Of a stretch of DNA of 64,000 nt, positions 1 through 9,179 are shown piece after piece (position 1 is the first letter of the stretch; each line of letters starts with the position of its first letter). Origin of the DNA: a marine gamma proteobacterium HTCC2080 (GTDB lineage Bacteria; Pseudomonadota; Gammaproteobacteria; Pseudomonadales; Halieaceae); the NCBI GenBank assembly GCA_000169115.1, contig AAVV01000006.1, positions 1-64,000 of the forward strand, written 5' to 3'. The position numbers and the translations under genes were made by a program. The notes beneath the pieces were generated by a model that had not been told where the DNA came from, ran no database searches, and was given only the letters and a program-made list of their open reading frames with translations.

Positions 1-690
1 GCGCCAGTTTTGGCAGGCGCTTTGTCCGCTTGTCAGGAGCAGGCTAAGGAGCCCGAACCGATGACACTAGATACCCCTGAAAAGCGCCTGTCCTACGGTA
101 TCGCCCTGCGAATGGGTGAGCGTATGGCTGCAGATGGCATGACGATGGATGTTGATGCGTATGCACTTGGAATGCGCGATGCATTTGACGGTACGGAGCC
201 TAGACTGTCTGAGGAAGAAATTACCGCTGAAATGATGGCGTTCCAAGAAAAAATGCAGGCCGAGCGTGATGGCGAGCAAGCGGCTATGTCCGAGGGTAAC
301 TCGGAAGCTGGGGCGGCATTCCTCGCGGAAAATGCTCAGCGTGAGGGAGTGATGGTGACTGAATCAGGACTTCAATATGAGGTCGTTGAGGCGGGTGCCG
401 GTGCCAGTCCAAGTGTTGATGATCAAGTTGAGGTGCATTACCGCGGTACCTTAATTGACGGCACAGTGTTTGATAGTTCTTACGATCGTGGTCAAACAGT
501 GACTTTTGGCGTCACTCAAGTGATCGCCGGCTGGACCGAAGCGTTGCAGCTGATGAAAGAAGGCGCAACCTACAAGTTGTATATTCCTAGCGAGCTGGCT
601 TACGGAGCGGGTGGTGCCGGTCAAATTATTGGTCCCAACGCGACGCTTATTTTTGAGGTCGAGCTGGTCGCTATTGTTGCGGCGGATTAA
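1..690 (+). CDS. FKBP-type peptidyl-prolyl cis-trans isomerase, lipoprotein (5' end outside window)
   Basis: The reading frame is open from the first base, so the true start lies upstream. The first visible residues end in a lipobox (L-S-A-C, Cys coded at 31-33), which marks a lipid-anchored periplasmic protein. About 80 residues of FKBP N-terminal (dimerisation-type) sequence follow. The C-terminal 95 or so residues are a complete FKBP domain with the VHYRGTLIDGTVFDSS block, the VIAGW active-site motif and the LAYG...IGPNATLIFEVEL end. The expected role is to catalyse proline isomerisation and act as a chaperone for envelope proteins. It resembles FkpA/Mip-like proteins, but the missing start prevents a firm symbol. 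An intrinsic terminator follows at 738-769. Confidence 0.9.
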   Translation, partial: APVLAGALSACQEQAKEPEPMTLDTPEKRLSYGIALRMGERMAADGMTMDVDAYALGMRDAFDGTEPRLSEEEITAEMMAFQEKMQAERDGEQAAMSEGNSEAGAAFLAENAQREGVMVTESGLQYEVVEAGAGASPSVDDQVEVHYRGTLIDGTVFDSSYDRGQTVTFGVTQVIAGWTEALQLMKEGATYKLYIPSELAYGAGGAGQIIGPNATLIFEVELVAIVAAD

Positions 691-737
691 TACTGATCGC
701 TGTGCGATGAGCGCAGCGATCTAACACTGTTTAAATG

Positions 738-769
738 AAAGCCCGGTTTCTGATAGCCGGGCTTTTTTT
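738..769 (+). terminator. Intrinsic terminator after the FKBP gene
   Basis: A perfect 9-bp stem (738-746 AAAGCCCGG with 757-765 CCGGGCTTT) and a 10-nt loop are followed by a T run. It lies 47 bases after the FKBP stop. The rest of the gap to gshA (770-939) holds nothing I can recognise. Confidence 0.9.
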
Positions 770-939
770 GTTCCCAAAACAGCTCGTAACAATGCCAAGG
801 ATCTTTTTTACGCCGATAACCGTTCGTTTCGCTGTCTTTGTTAGCTGTTGCCAGGTACTGCGGGTACAACTTCCGAAAGTAGCCTATGCGAATATGTTTC
901 GATTTTGCAGCGTTTCGGGCAGTTTTAAAACGGCTTCAC

Positions 940-2532
940 CTAGTCATCAACCCTGTCGTATTGACTGTAGAATCGACTCAGATACGTTTTAAAGGACTCC
1001 TGAGTATCTTTTTCCATAGCTTGTTGTTGATTCAGGGAAGCTGCTGTCGCCGTGCGAAATTCAGCCATTTCGATAGGGCTTAGAGGGTTCGTTAAGAAGT
1101 CTTTGTGCCACTGCTTGGAGTAATTCAGTGCTAATTGCCAAAAAGGCGTGTTGGTCTCTCGCATTTCCTGCAAAACGCGTCCTGAAGGAGTGCTTTCAGG
1201 GTCGGCTATTCGTGCATAGGCAGTGGCCAGCGCCTGTTGGTGCAAGTTGGAACCCGCCTCCGCGTCCATTGTCTGAGCTGTTTTGGACATGCTATTGAGC
1301 AGTTGACGGGCAACAGCCTCTAAGGGTTTCTCTCCCTCAGGTGTCAGCAGTTGTAAGTTTGTGGCGCGACCCTCGTTAACAACGCGGCGCAGGTTTTCTT
1401 GATTGCGCCGTTGTCCGTCTTCATTGCACAGGGGGCTCTCCGATAGTATGGCGTCAACAAGGAATACATCGATTAAACGCATGGTTTCCGCATCGATTCC
1501 TAAAGGTAAGAAAGGATTGATATCGATGCAGCGAATCTCGATGTATTCAATGCCTCCCCGTTTCAGGGCGACGATCGGCGCCTCTCCTGATTGCGCAACC
1601 CGCTTTGGTCTTATGGGGCTATAGAACTCATTTTCAATTTGCAGCAAAGAGTCATTGAGCTGTGCCTGCTCGCCAGTCTCGGTAACATCAAATTGAGCGT
1701 AGTCAGGATGTGGCGTAATGATCGCGTTGCTCAGTGTTGCCAAATAGTTGTCTAGGTTGTTGTAGCAAACGTTGAGGCCTGATTGAGCGTTGCTGGTGTA
1801 GCCAAGATCTCCCATGCGTAGTGACGTCGCATTGGGCAGATACAGGCTGTTACTTCCGGCATCAAACGGAATTAGGGGGTGATTGCGATTGCCGGCAAGA
1901 AAGCTGGCGCAAACGGCGGGTGAGGCCCCCAGTAAATAAATCAGCAACCAAGCGCGATCGAAAAAATTTCTAATAAGGCCGAGATAGCCGGCGGTTTGGA
2001 AGTCCTGAAGCGAGCCTTTACTACCCTCGTGCTCCCAAGCGGCACGCCAAAAATCCTCAGGCATCGAGAAGTTGTAGTGGATTCCCGCGATGGCCTGCAT
2101 CATTCGCCCATACCGAACACCGAGGCCGTTTCGGTACACGCGCTTCATTTGCCCAACATTAGAGGTACCGTAGTCGGCGATAGGAATGCTTCGGTTTCCA
2201 GCAACAATGCAGGGCATGCTGGCGCCCCAGACTAACTCGCCGTCTAACTGTGAAGCGGTAAACCGGTGAATAGCATCAAGTTGAGCGAGTGTGAGCTCCA
2301 CGTCATGCGCTACTGGGGTAATAAACTCCAACAGGGACTCAGAATAATCGGTAGTGATCGACGGGTGCGTAAGTGCAGAGCCCAATGCCTGTGGATGTGG
2401 GCTTTGCGCGAGCATGCCAGTTGAAGAGTCAACGCGCAGCCCCTCTTTCTCAATACCTCGGCAAATACCGGCCAATAAACTCTTCCCAGAGCCCGAAACG
2501 AGGTTGTGTTTAGCATTTAGCGGTAAGTCCAA
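940..2532 (-). CDS. gshA: Glutamate-cysteine ligase
   Basis: GshA joins glutamate and cysteine using ATP, the first and rate-limiting step of glutathione synthesis in the cytosol. The 530-residue product has the length of the proteobacterial type I family (E. coli about 518). It shows the N-terminal GIEKEGLRV motif (residues 26-34), the SESLLEFITP block and the EIRCIDINPF region that are typical of the family. The gene is transcribed away from pilU. It is not clustered with gshB, which is not in this window. Its product would feed the glutathione-dependent proteins encoded elsewhere here (grxD at 31985 and the glutathione peroxidase at 46948). Confidence 0.96.
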   Translation of the reverse strand: MDLPLNAKHNLVSGSGKSLLAGICRGIEKEGLRVDSSTGMLAQSPHPQALGSALTHPSITTDYSESLLEFITPVAHDVELTLAQLDAIHRFTASQLDGELVWGASMPCIVAGNRSIPIADYGTSNVGQMKRVYRNGLGVRYGRMMQAIAGIHYNFSMPEDFWRAAWEHEGSKGSLQDFQTAGYLGLIRNFFDRAWLLIYLLGASPAVCASFLAGNRNHPLIPFDAGSNSLYLPNATSLRMGDLGYTSNAQSGLNVCYNNLDNYLATLSNAIITPHPDYAQFDVTETGEQAQLNDSLLQIENEFYSPIRPKRVAQSGEAPIVALKRGGIEYIEIRCIDINPFLPLGIDAETMRLIDVFLVDAILSESPLCNEDGQRRNQENLRRVVNEGRATNLQLLTPEGEKPLEAVARQLLNSMSKTAQTMDAEAGSNLHQQALATAYARIADPESTPSGRVLQEMRETNTPFWQLALNYSKQWHKDFLTNPLSPIEMAEFRTATAASLNQQQAMEKDTQESFKTYLSRFYSQYDRVDD

Positions 2533-2685
2533 GGGCGTCTATATCTCCAGAGACAGTGGCGCCTTGGGATGTAATGTGGGCGCCAGTCGGGTTTAATACC
2601 GGAGCAAGTGTAAGTGCTGGCTTCGCTGGGGTACAGACGGAGAGCAAAAAGTCTCAATGGTATTTGGCCGACAAGGAGGTGGGGC

Positions 2686-3795
2686 ATGAAGATTGATGCG
2701 TGGTTAACTATTTTAGCGGAGCAGGGGGGTTCCGATTTGTTTCTCAGTACGGGAGCACCGCCGTGTGCAAAAATCGATGGGCAGCTAACACCTATTGCCG
2801 CTGACGTGCTGAAACCCGGTGAAATTGCTGTTATCGCTGATGAGATAATGGACGATACTCAGCGTGAGGAATTTCGCAACGAACTAGAGCTAAATCTCGC
2901 CGTCTCGATATCAGGCGTAGGGCGGTTTCGGGTCAACGTTTTTAATCAGCGTAACCAAGTGTCGATCGTGGCTAGACATATTGTGACCAATATTCCGAAC
3001 TGGGAAGATTTGGGGTTACCGCCACTACTCACTGAACTCATTATGGAGAAAAGAGGGCTTATTCTTTTCGTGGGGGCTACTGGGTCAGGTAAGTCGACAT
3101 CGTTGGCCGCACTCATCGATTACCGCAATGCGAATAACGCAGGCCACATTGTGACCATTGAAGATCCTATTGAGTTTGTACACCGCCATAAGCGCTCCAT
3201 CGTCAATCAGCGCGAAGTTGGTGTTGACACTAGAAGTTGGCATAACGCCCTGAAAAATACTTTGCGACAGGCGCCCGATGCAATCTTAATTGGTGAAATT
3301 CGCGATCGCGAGACAATGGAGCAAGCGATTTCCTTCGCGGAAACGGGCCATTTATGCATTTCTACGCTCCATGCAAACAATGCCAATCAGGCGCTAGACC
3401 GTATTATTAACTTTTTTCCGGAAGCCAAGCGTTCGCAGTTGTTGCTCGATTTATCCCTAAATTTACGTGCTTTTATTTCTCAACGCCTGCTTCCTGCTAC
3501 CGACGGCGGGCGGGCAGCAGCCGTAGAAATTTTACTGGGTACGCCCAGTGTCAGTGAACTCATCATTCGAGGGGAAATTGCAGGTATCAAAGAAATGATG
3601 GAGAAGTCTGAAAATCTGGGCATGAAAACTTTCGATAAGGCGCTCTTTGACCTGGTTAAGCTGGGGAGGATCACCGAAGAAGAGGCACTGAAAAATGCCG
3701 ACTCCGGGAATAATTTGAGACTTCGATTCAAGCTGGCAAAGGATGATGGCAGCCAAGGAGCAACCAGCGGATTGTCCCTAGAGGATATCAATTGA
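2686..3795 (+). CDS. pilU: Type IV pilus twitching ATPase, PilU type
   Basis: A 369-residue secretion/retraction ATPase of the GspE/PilT superfamily. It has Walker A GATGSGKST (130-138), the Asp box around IEDPIEF (158-164), Walker B ILIGEIRD (200-207) and the His box GHLCISTLHANN (221-232). The C-terminal region (TFDKAL...ITEEEAL...LRLRFKL) matches PilU better than PilT from memory of the Pseudomonas protein. PilU assists PilT in powering pilus retraction. The ATG at 2686 is chosen because a strong ribosome site (AAGGAGGT, 2673-2680) precedes it and the N terminus then aligns with the family. A longer in-frame start at 2614 adds residues foreign to the family. No pilT lies beside it, which is unusual. 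Confidence 0.9.
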   Translation: MKIDAWLTILAEQGGSDLFLSTGAPPCAKIDGQLTPIAADVLKPGEIAVIADEIMDDTQREEFRNELELNLAVSISGVGRFRVNVFNQRNQVSIVARHIVTNIPNWEDLGLPPLLTELIMEKRGLILFVGATGSGKSTSLAALIDYRNANNAGHIVTIEDPIEFVHRHKRSIVNQREVGVDTRSWHNALKNTLRQAPDAILIGEIRDRETMEQAISFAETGHLCISTLHANNANQALDRIINFFPEAKRSQLLLDLSLNLRAFISQRLLPATDGGRAAAVEILLGTPSVSELIIRGEIAGIKEMMEKSENLGMKTFDKALFDLVKLGRITEEEALKNADSGNNLRLRFKLAKDDGSQGATSGLSLEDIN

Positions 3796-3819
3796 AACTG
3801 TAGGCGCGGCCTAAAACCT

Positions 3820-5628
3820 TCACTGTGGGCTTCTATCAATGCGTTCTTGTTGTTGAGAAAGCTGACTTATGGTCTCGCGAAAATTGGTTCTTCGCTCAAG
3901 AATATCGATCATATCTCTATCAATGAGTGCAACCAGTTGAGGAACCGTGAGTTCACGCATTTTGATACCCTCTCGATTGGTAAAAATATAGCTGTTCTTT
4001 TCCAGATCACAGGCCACGATTTTTGCCATAAGAGGGGGGTCACGATCGTGGAATCCTAGCCAAGTCCCCATTGGAATCTGTAGTTTTACAATCGTACTAT
4101 TTTCTTGGGGTGGATCAGTAAATGCTGATGGTTGGTCTTGGTTTTTGTTGACCGTAGGGTGCCATTGCTCGGCACCTTTCGCCTCGATTTTTTCATGCTG
4201 CAATAGCGAAGCGCTGTCATTTTGAGTCGGATCGGTTTGGTTGTCCTCGGAAAACCCGTAATCAATGGTCTTAGGTGTGGAATCAGGTCGTGAGCTGGCT
4301 TTAAAGCTTTGTGCTTCACACAGCTCGATGGCGCTGCTCATGGCGAGACAGAAACTATCTTGTGCCTCGAGGCACCGTAGTTCCCCTGAATTTATTAATT
4401 GTTGGCATTCGTGTAGCGACTTGCGTAGTGCGCGATTTCCTAGAAAATCCATAAAAATTAGGTAGTAGTTATTGATGAGGGATCCCACGAAGCGAATGCG
4501 GATCGCACCCTCAGCGGTCTGCATTAAGAACCAATTACCCGGTTTCAGATTTAGTGCGGTTAAATCACTGGCATTGATTGGGAGGGTATTACCATCATTT
4601 CCGGAGATGGGGTCGACTTGCTTTAACCCGAGGTCCTCATCGCGCAAATTCCGCAGCATGGCGTATTCAATTAATCCTACGGTGCTTGCGACTGCTTCAG
4701 CATCGTTTTTCAAGCTCACTAGCTGCTTGGACAATGTGATCGAAATTTGCTGCATGGTTATGTGTAGCCGACGGAGCTCATCGCTGTTGGTCCGGCTCAC
4801 CGGCTGTACGACATCGACCAAAAGCTGGGTAGTGTCTGTAAAGGTTCGCCATTGGGTGCTGTCGAAGCCGTGTTCTTGTGCAATACAAACGCCGCTTTCG
4901 TACCAATCGGACGCAATAAACTGGGCGACTGACTCTGGCAATTCGACCTGAGTTATTTCGGTATTAAGGAGCCAGGCAGCGGCTTGCCTAATTGCATCAG
5001 CCCCTAAATTAGCTGACTCGCGCTCCAGCAGTAGGGTGTCGAGTTTTGCAAGTTGCGCATGATGTTCGCCGACTTCTTGTTCAAAGAAAATTCGTGCTTC
5101 ATCTACCTTTGGTTCACTGGGGAAGTCATGCCGAATGCGATCCAAGATATCTGCTGCTGTGGTAAGTCTATAGAGCGCTGTGTCCCCCAAGCCACCGTGC
5201 CAGCCTTTTAAGAAATCGTAAAAGACGTCGACAAGGCGATGTAAACCATGCGCTCCAGGAGTGAAAAAACGCGAGTCAGTTAGGGCAAACGCAGCGGCAA
5301 TGGGCCTCAATCGATTGGCTAGCTGCTGAGCTTCGTGAGCCAAGGTGACCTCGCGTTCCCAGCAGGTAAATGTAGCGTCAATCCAGCTAAGAATGGCGGC
5401 ACTGTCACTGTCTATGGCTTCATAGCCGTCCTGTGCGAGTGCGTCTAGTAGGTTGGTTTGGTCGGGTTCTAGGTTGGCTAGAGCATTCCAGAGCACTATT
5501 TCGCTCAGGGTCTTTTCACCGTGGCTTTCGCGCTGCTCTTCACTGATAAAACCAGCGAGCACCCTCGCCTCTAGCGACCGCGTAAGCGGTAACCGACCAC
5601 CGTCCTTGGTAGGTCCTTGCTTGCCCAC
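3820..5628 (-). CDS. DUF1631 family protein
   Basis: A 602-residue cytosolic protein with no signal peptide or membrane segment. It resembles the DUF1631 family, which has no assigned biochemical role: a helical N-terminal half, then a C-terminal beta module with the G-x-W...FTNREG pattern. Two segments look like copies of the same PilZ-like barrel: residues 361-420 (PGNWFLM...FMDFLGNRALRKS) and 518-578 (MGTWLGF...FTNREGIKMRE). Neither shows the RxxxR or (D/N)xSxxG residues of c-di-GMP-binding PilZ domains. A polar, low-complexity linker of about 90 residues separates them. The start is GTG; no strong Shine-Dalgarno is seen. It is the last gene of the moaA-moxR-VWA run, 58 bp after the VWA gene. 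Confidence 0.75.
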   Translation of the reverse strand: MGKQGPTKDGGRLPLTRSLEARVLAGFISEEQRESHGEKTLSEIVLWNALANLEPDQTNLLDALAQDGYEAIDSDSAAILSWIDATFTCWEREVTLAHEAQQLANRLRPIAAAFALTDSRFFTPGAHGLHRLVDVFYDFLKGWHGGLGDTALYRLTTAADILDRIRHDFPSEPKVDEARIFFEQEVGEHHAQLAKLDTLLLERESANLGADAIRQAAAWLLNTEITQVELPESVAQFIASDWYESGVCIAQEHGFDSTQWRTFTDTTQLLVDVVQPVSRTNSDELRRLHITMQQISITLSKQLVSLKNDAEAVASTVGLIEYAMLRNLRDEDLGLKQVDPISGNDGNTLPINASDLTALNLKPGNWFLMQTAEGAIRIRFVGSLINNYYLIFMDFLGNRALRKSLHECQQLINSGELRCLEAQDSFCLAMSSAIELCEAQSFKASSRPDSTPKTIDYGFSEDNQTDPTQNDSASLLQHEKIEAKGAEQWHPTVNKNQDQPSAFTDPPQENSTIVKLQIPMGTWLGFHDRDPPLMAKIVACDLEKNSYIFTNREGIKMRELTVPQLVALIDRDMIDILERRTNFRETISQLSQQQERIDRSPQ

Positions 5629-5686
5629 TGCTCACCCCGCGTCCATTCGGTTTCAGTACAGTATGTTTAATGTCTTCTTGAGTACG

Positions 5687-7138
5687 CTAATTCCCGTGCA
5701 TTGCTGACAGCAATGTGTCGATGATGCGTTCCAATTGCCTGAGGTTATTACATTCCGAGGCTAGGTGACAGTGCTGAGTTACTGGCAGCATTGCTGAGTC
5801 ACCGGTTCCCCAGGCTAGTCTGGATTCGGGATTGAGCCAGATCAGGCGCTTACACTTCGCTTTAATCTCAGCGAGTAAATCGAGCCTGGGATCAGAATTA
5901 TTGTTACGCGCGTCTCCAAGAATGATTACCGTGGTGGCCTTGTTAATGTCCTGCAGAGCCAAGTCGTTAAAATCCGATAGCGCCCGGGCGTAATCAGTAG
6001 CGCCGCCGTACACACGGTTTACACGAGATACCGCCTCTTCCACGGGGAACTCGCTGAACCAGTTCGTAACCTCACCTAGTGAGCTAGAGAAAGCGAAGCT
6101 CCGTGTTCGGGGTAACACGTCCTGAAGAGCATATAAAAACATTAGCAAGAACTTGGCATAAGCTGCGACGGAGCCACTGACATCGCAGATAGCCATGACC
6201 TGAGGTTTCTTTCTTTGAATTTGCCGCCAATGTGTATTAAACGGAATACCATCTGTAGCCACCGAGGCGCGCAGGGTCATTGGTACATTGAGCTGCCCGC
6301 GACGCTTTTTTCGCCGCCGTCTACCGTGGCGGCTCGCTAACTTGCGGGCCATACGATCCATCAGCTTGCGCATTCTTGCCATCTGATGGGGGCTGATATT
6401 GGCTAATCTGACTTCTGCGAGGGCTTCATCTAAAAAATCTTCAGTGTCCCCCGCAGCGTGAACTAGGTAAGCGCGCTCAACGCGATCACGGGCACGGTGG
6501 CGAAGGCTTTCTCGTAGTCGCTGAATTTCCTCGAAGGCCCTGGGCTGGGTTTTCTCAAATTCAATCGCTGCATCTCTCAATGCGGTCTCACCTAGTGCAT
6601 CGAGAAGCTTTCGCGTGAACTGCCCTCGTTGTGTGAACAGACGTATTTCATCGACCTTTGCGGCCTCAGCCGCGGCCTCAATTGCCATCGCTAACGTCCC
6701 CTCGTCGTCGCTGCGAAGGGCGTTCATAAGGCCTGAGTTCATGAGGCCAGCAAGGGTCGGATCGTTCTCTGCCGATGGGTTTTGTAGCAGGTCTTCTAAA
6801 CTTTGTTCCGAGTCGGTGTTCGTCGAGGAATTATCCTGAGGGTTGTTTTGCGAAGATTCTGACGCGTCGTCTCGGTTTTCTTCGCCCGCTGGCGTTTTGG
6901 TGTCGGGGTATTGAGGCGCAAAAAATAGGTCAAAAGCTTCTAAATAGGCGGATTTTTCAAAAGTGCTTTTTGCTAACACTGCCGCAAGCCCATCTCTTAG
7001 TGTCGTCCGATCTTCATAGCCTAAGAGTCCTGCGGCGTGCACTGCATCTAGGGTGTCAGCGGGAGACACTGGAACATCTTTGCCGCGGAGAAATTTTATA
7101 AAAGCCAGTAGCTGGCTACTGCCCGCAGCTGGGGTCAT
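5687..7138 (-). CDS. CoxE-like von Willebrand factor A domain protein
   Basis: A 483-residue soluble protein of the CoxE-like VWA family. The N-terminal 75 residues carry the family's LR...DTLDAV pattern. An acidic, Ser/Asn-rich linker follows (about 80-130), then a helical region and a very basic patch around 268-281. The C-terminal VWA fold has an intact metal-ion-dependent adhesion site: D319-x-S321-x-S323, T381 and D409. VWA proteins of this type work with a MoxR AAA+ ATPase to insert metals into, or remodel, target enzymes. The gene overlaps moxR by 4 bp (7135-7138), which predicts translational coupling and a physical partnership. The target is not evident. Confidence 0.88.
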   Translation of the reverse strand: MTPAAGSSQLLAFIKFLRGKDVPVSPADTLDAVHAAGLLGYEDRTTLRDGLAAVLAKSTFEKSAYLEAFDLFFAPQYPDTKTPAGEENRDDASESSQNNPQDNSSTNTDSEQSLEDLLQNPSAENDPTLAGLMNSGLMNALRSDDEGTLAMAIEAAAEAAKVDEIRLFTQRGQFTRKLLDALGETALRDAAIEFEKTQPRAFEEIQRLRESLRHRARDRVERAYLVHAAGDTEDFLDEALAEVRLANISPHQMARMRKLMDRMARKLASRHGRRRRKKRRGQLNVPMTLRASVATDGIPFNTHWRQIQRKKPQVMAICDVSGSVAAYAKFLLMFLYALQDVLPRTRSFAFSSSLGEVTNWFSEFPVEEAVSRVNRVYGGATDYARALSDFNDLALQDINKATTVIILGDARNNNSDPRLDLLAEIKAKCKRLIWLNPESRLAWGTGDSAMLPVTQHCHLASECNNLRQLERIIDTLLSAMHGN

Positions 7139-8076
7139 AGACCATCCGCAATTTTCAAAAGTTTTCCAAGTTGGCCCTCGGCCTCAACGATGTCTTCCTC
7201 ATATTTGAGCAATACGTTTAAGGTGTCATGAACTAAGCCTGAATCGAGTTGGTTGGCGTGCAGAAGCACTAGGCTTCGAGCCCAGTCTAGAGTCTCCGAA
7301 ATAGCGGGTGATTTTTTCAGATCCAGTTCTCTGATGGCGTGCACGAAGCGTACCAGTTGGTCGCTCAACTGACTTTCAAGCTCTGGAACCCGGGCGGTAA
7401 CAATGCGACTTTCCAGCTCGATGGAAGGAAATGGAATGTGCAGGTGCAAACAGCGACGCTTCAGGGCATCCGATAAGTCTCGGGTATCGTTACTCGTTAG
7501 GAATACCATGGGCTTGGAGCGCGCTTGAATCGTACCTATCTCTGGGATCGATATTTGGTAATCAGATAGCACTTCAAGGAGCAAAGATTCAAACTCGAAG
7601 TCGGCTTTATCGATCTCATCAATGAGTAGTACCGCGCCATCATCCTGCTCCATAGCACGCAACAGCGGACGTGGCTCCAGAAATTCTTTGGCATAAAAAA
7701 CATCGCCAGTGCTGTGCAAGCGCTGAATTGACTCTTTGAGGCCCTTTGCACCACCAAGGATGTCGCCTAATTGCTCCTTGAGTATTTGGGTGTAAAGCAA
7801 TTGTTTGCCGTACTTCCATTCGTAAAGCGCTTTAGCTTCATCTAGCCCCTCATAGCACTGAAGTCGTACCAAGGGCTTCGCGATCACCTCCGCACAGGTC
7901 TTAGCCAATTCAGTCTTACCGACCCCTGGAGGGCCTTCAACCAAAATCGGCTTGTTGAGAGCTGCGGCAAGGTAGACGACTGTGGCAATTCTAGGCGTGC
8001 AAATATAGCCAGCGTCACCAAAGGCGGTGCTGATGGCATTCACGTCATCAAGTTGGGGGTATAGGGTGGTATCCAA
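7135..8076 (-). CDS. MoxR-family AAA+ ATPase
   Basis: A 313-residue MoxR-type AAA+ ATPase with Walker A GPPGVGKT (48-55), Walker B VLLIDEID (149-156), a sensor I region (MVFLTSNDTRDLSDALKRR) and the arginine-rich end of the AAA core. MoxR proteins act as chaperones together with VWA partners, for example CoxD with CoxE in maturing Mo-Cu carbon monoxide dehydrogenase. The start lies 18 bp after the end of moaA, and the end overlaps the VWA gene, so a single transcript is likely. I call it MoxR family rather than CoxD because no cox structural genes are present here. Confidence 0.92.
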   Translation of the reverse strand: MDTTLYPQLDDVNAISTAFGDAGYICTPRIATVVYLAAALNKPILVEGPPGVGKTELAKTCAEVIAKPLVRLQCYEGLDEAKALYEWKYGKQLLYTQILKEQLGDILGGAKGLKESIQRLHSTGDVFYAKEFLEPRPLLRAMEQDDGAVLLIDEIDKADFEFESLLLEVLSDYQISIPEIGTIQARSKPMVFLTSNDTRDLSDALKRRCLHLHIPFPSIELESRIVTARVPELESQLSDQLVRFVHAIRELDLKKSPAISETLDWARSLVLLHANQLDSGLVHDTLNVLLKYEEDIVEAEGQLGKLLKIADGL

Positions 8077-8094
8077 GTTTATATCCTTAAGTGT

Positions 8095-9108
8095 TCAGCC
8101 GCCCGAAGCATTCATGAAGCGCATGATTTGCGGTTGGTCAGGTTGGTCAAAAACGTGTTGCTCGGGCTTGTCATTTAATGCCGCAACAATTGCGCTACTG
8201 AGTTCAAAATCGCTGGCGCCGTCACGAAGCAGGTCGCGCAGGCTGATGGAATGTTCATTGCCTAGGCACAGTAGCAGTTGCCCTTCGGCAGTCACGCGTA
8301 ACCGATTACAGCTGGCGCAAAAATTATTACTGTGGGGGGATATTAGGCCCATACGACTCGACGAACCATCGATTCGCCAGTAGCGAGCGGGTCCACTGTG
8401 ATCAGGTGCGGCCTCGCTTTTCAGGCTGTAGTGTTGTTGCACCTCACCAAGAATAGTGTCGCTGGGCAGGTATTCCAGGGGCTTCCCTGCGAGGTTTACT
8501 TGCCCCAGAGGCATCTCTTCGATGAAGGCGATATCGAGACCGCGTTCCAAGGCGAAGTCGAGTAAAGGTAGTATGTCTCCCTCGTTATTACCGCGTAGTA
8601 CAACGGCATTGATGCGTATTCGAGGGAAGTTTTGGTCACGTGCTGCATCTATGCCCGCGATGACGTCTTCGAGAGTGCCAATTCGCGTCAATGCCCTAAA
8701 TCGAGCAGAATTTAGAGTGTCCAGGCTAACGTTGAGGGTGGTCACGCCGGCCGCCCGTAATGCAGGGGCAAACCGCACTAATTGGCTGCCGTTAGTGGTG
8801 ACGGCCAGCTCTTTCAGCCCGTCTTCGGCCAACAGCGAACCTAGCTCTTGGAACAGCGTGGTGACGTCTCGGCGCACTAAAGGCTCACCACCGGTCACAC
8901 GAAGCTTAGCGACGCCTAACTGAACAAATACCCCCGCAATGCGCGCAATTTCCTCGAGGCTAAGTACTTTGCTGCGGGGCAAAAAGGTCATCTCTTCAGC
9001 CATGCAATAGGTACACCGAAAGTCGCACCGATCGGTTACCGACAGGCGCACGTAATCAATGCGGCGATTAAACCTGTCGATCAATTGCAGGGGAGTACTT
9101 TCTGTCAT
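8095..9108 (-). CDS. moaA: GTP 3',8-cyclase MoaA (molybdenum cofactor step 1)
   Basis: A radical-SAM enzyme that rearranges GTP to 3',8-cyclo-dihydro-GTP, the first committed step of molybdopterin synthesis. All diagnostic parts are present in 337 residues: the CxxxCxxC radical-SAM cluster (C28, C32, C35), the GGEPL motif, the second C-terminal 4Fe-4S cluster (C264, C267, C281) that binds GTP, and the C-terminal Gly-Gly tail needed for activity. No moaB, moaC, moaD, moaE or moeA lies nearby. Instead it leads an operon with moxR, the CoxE-like VWA gene and the DUF1631 gene. It is divergent from the SLC13 transporter gene. Confidence 0.95.
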   Translation of the reverse strand: MTESTPLQLIDRFNRRIDYVRLSVTDRCDFRCTYCMAEEMTFLPRSKVLSLEEIARIAGVFVQLGVAKLRVTGGEPLVRRDVTTLFQELGSLLAEDGLKELAVTTNGSQLVRFAPALRAAGVTTLNVSLDTLNSARFRALTRIGTLEDVIAGIDAARDQNFPRIRINAVVLRGNNEGDILPLLDFALERGLDIAFIEEMPLGQVNLAGKPLEYLPSDTILGEVQQHYSLKSEAAPDHSGPARYWRIDGSSSRMGLISPHSNNFCASCNRLRVTAEGQLLLCLGNEHSISLRDLLRDGASDFELSSAIVAALNDKPEQHVFDQPDQPQIMRFMNASGG

Positions 9109-9179
9109 CGCGAGAGTTTACACTTTCTTGGCTGTGATTCAGTATCGTGTTTTCGTTAATCGGGCGTTAAAGTTAAAAA

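Noticed and set aside
735..992. Possible 85-residue gene after the FKBP gene
   Set aside because: It begins within the terminator stem, overlaps the gshA end and has no recognisable features.
2614..2685. Upstream extension of pilU
   Set aside because: The extra residues are unlike the family and a strong ribosome site precedes the ATG at 2686.
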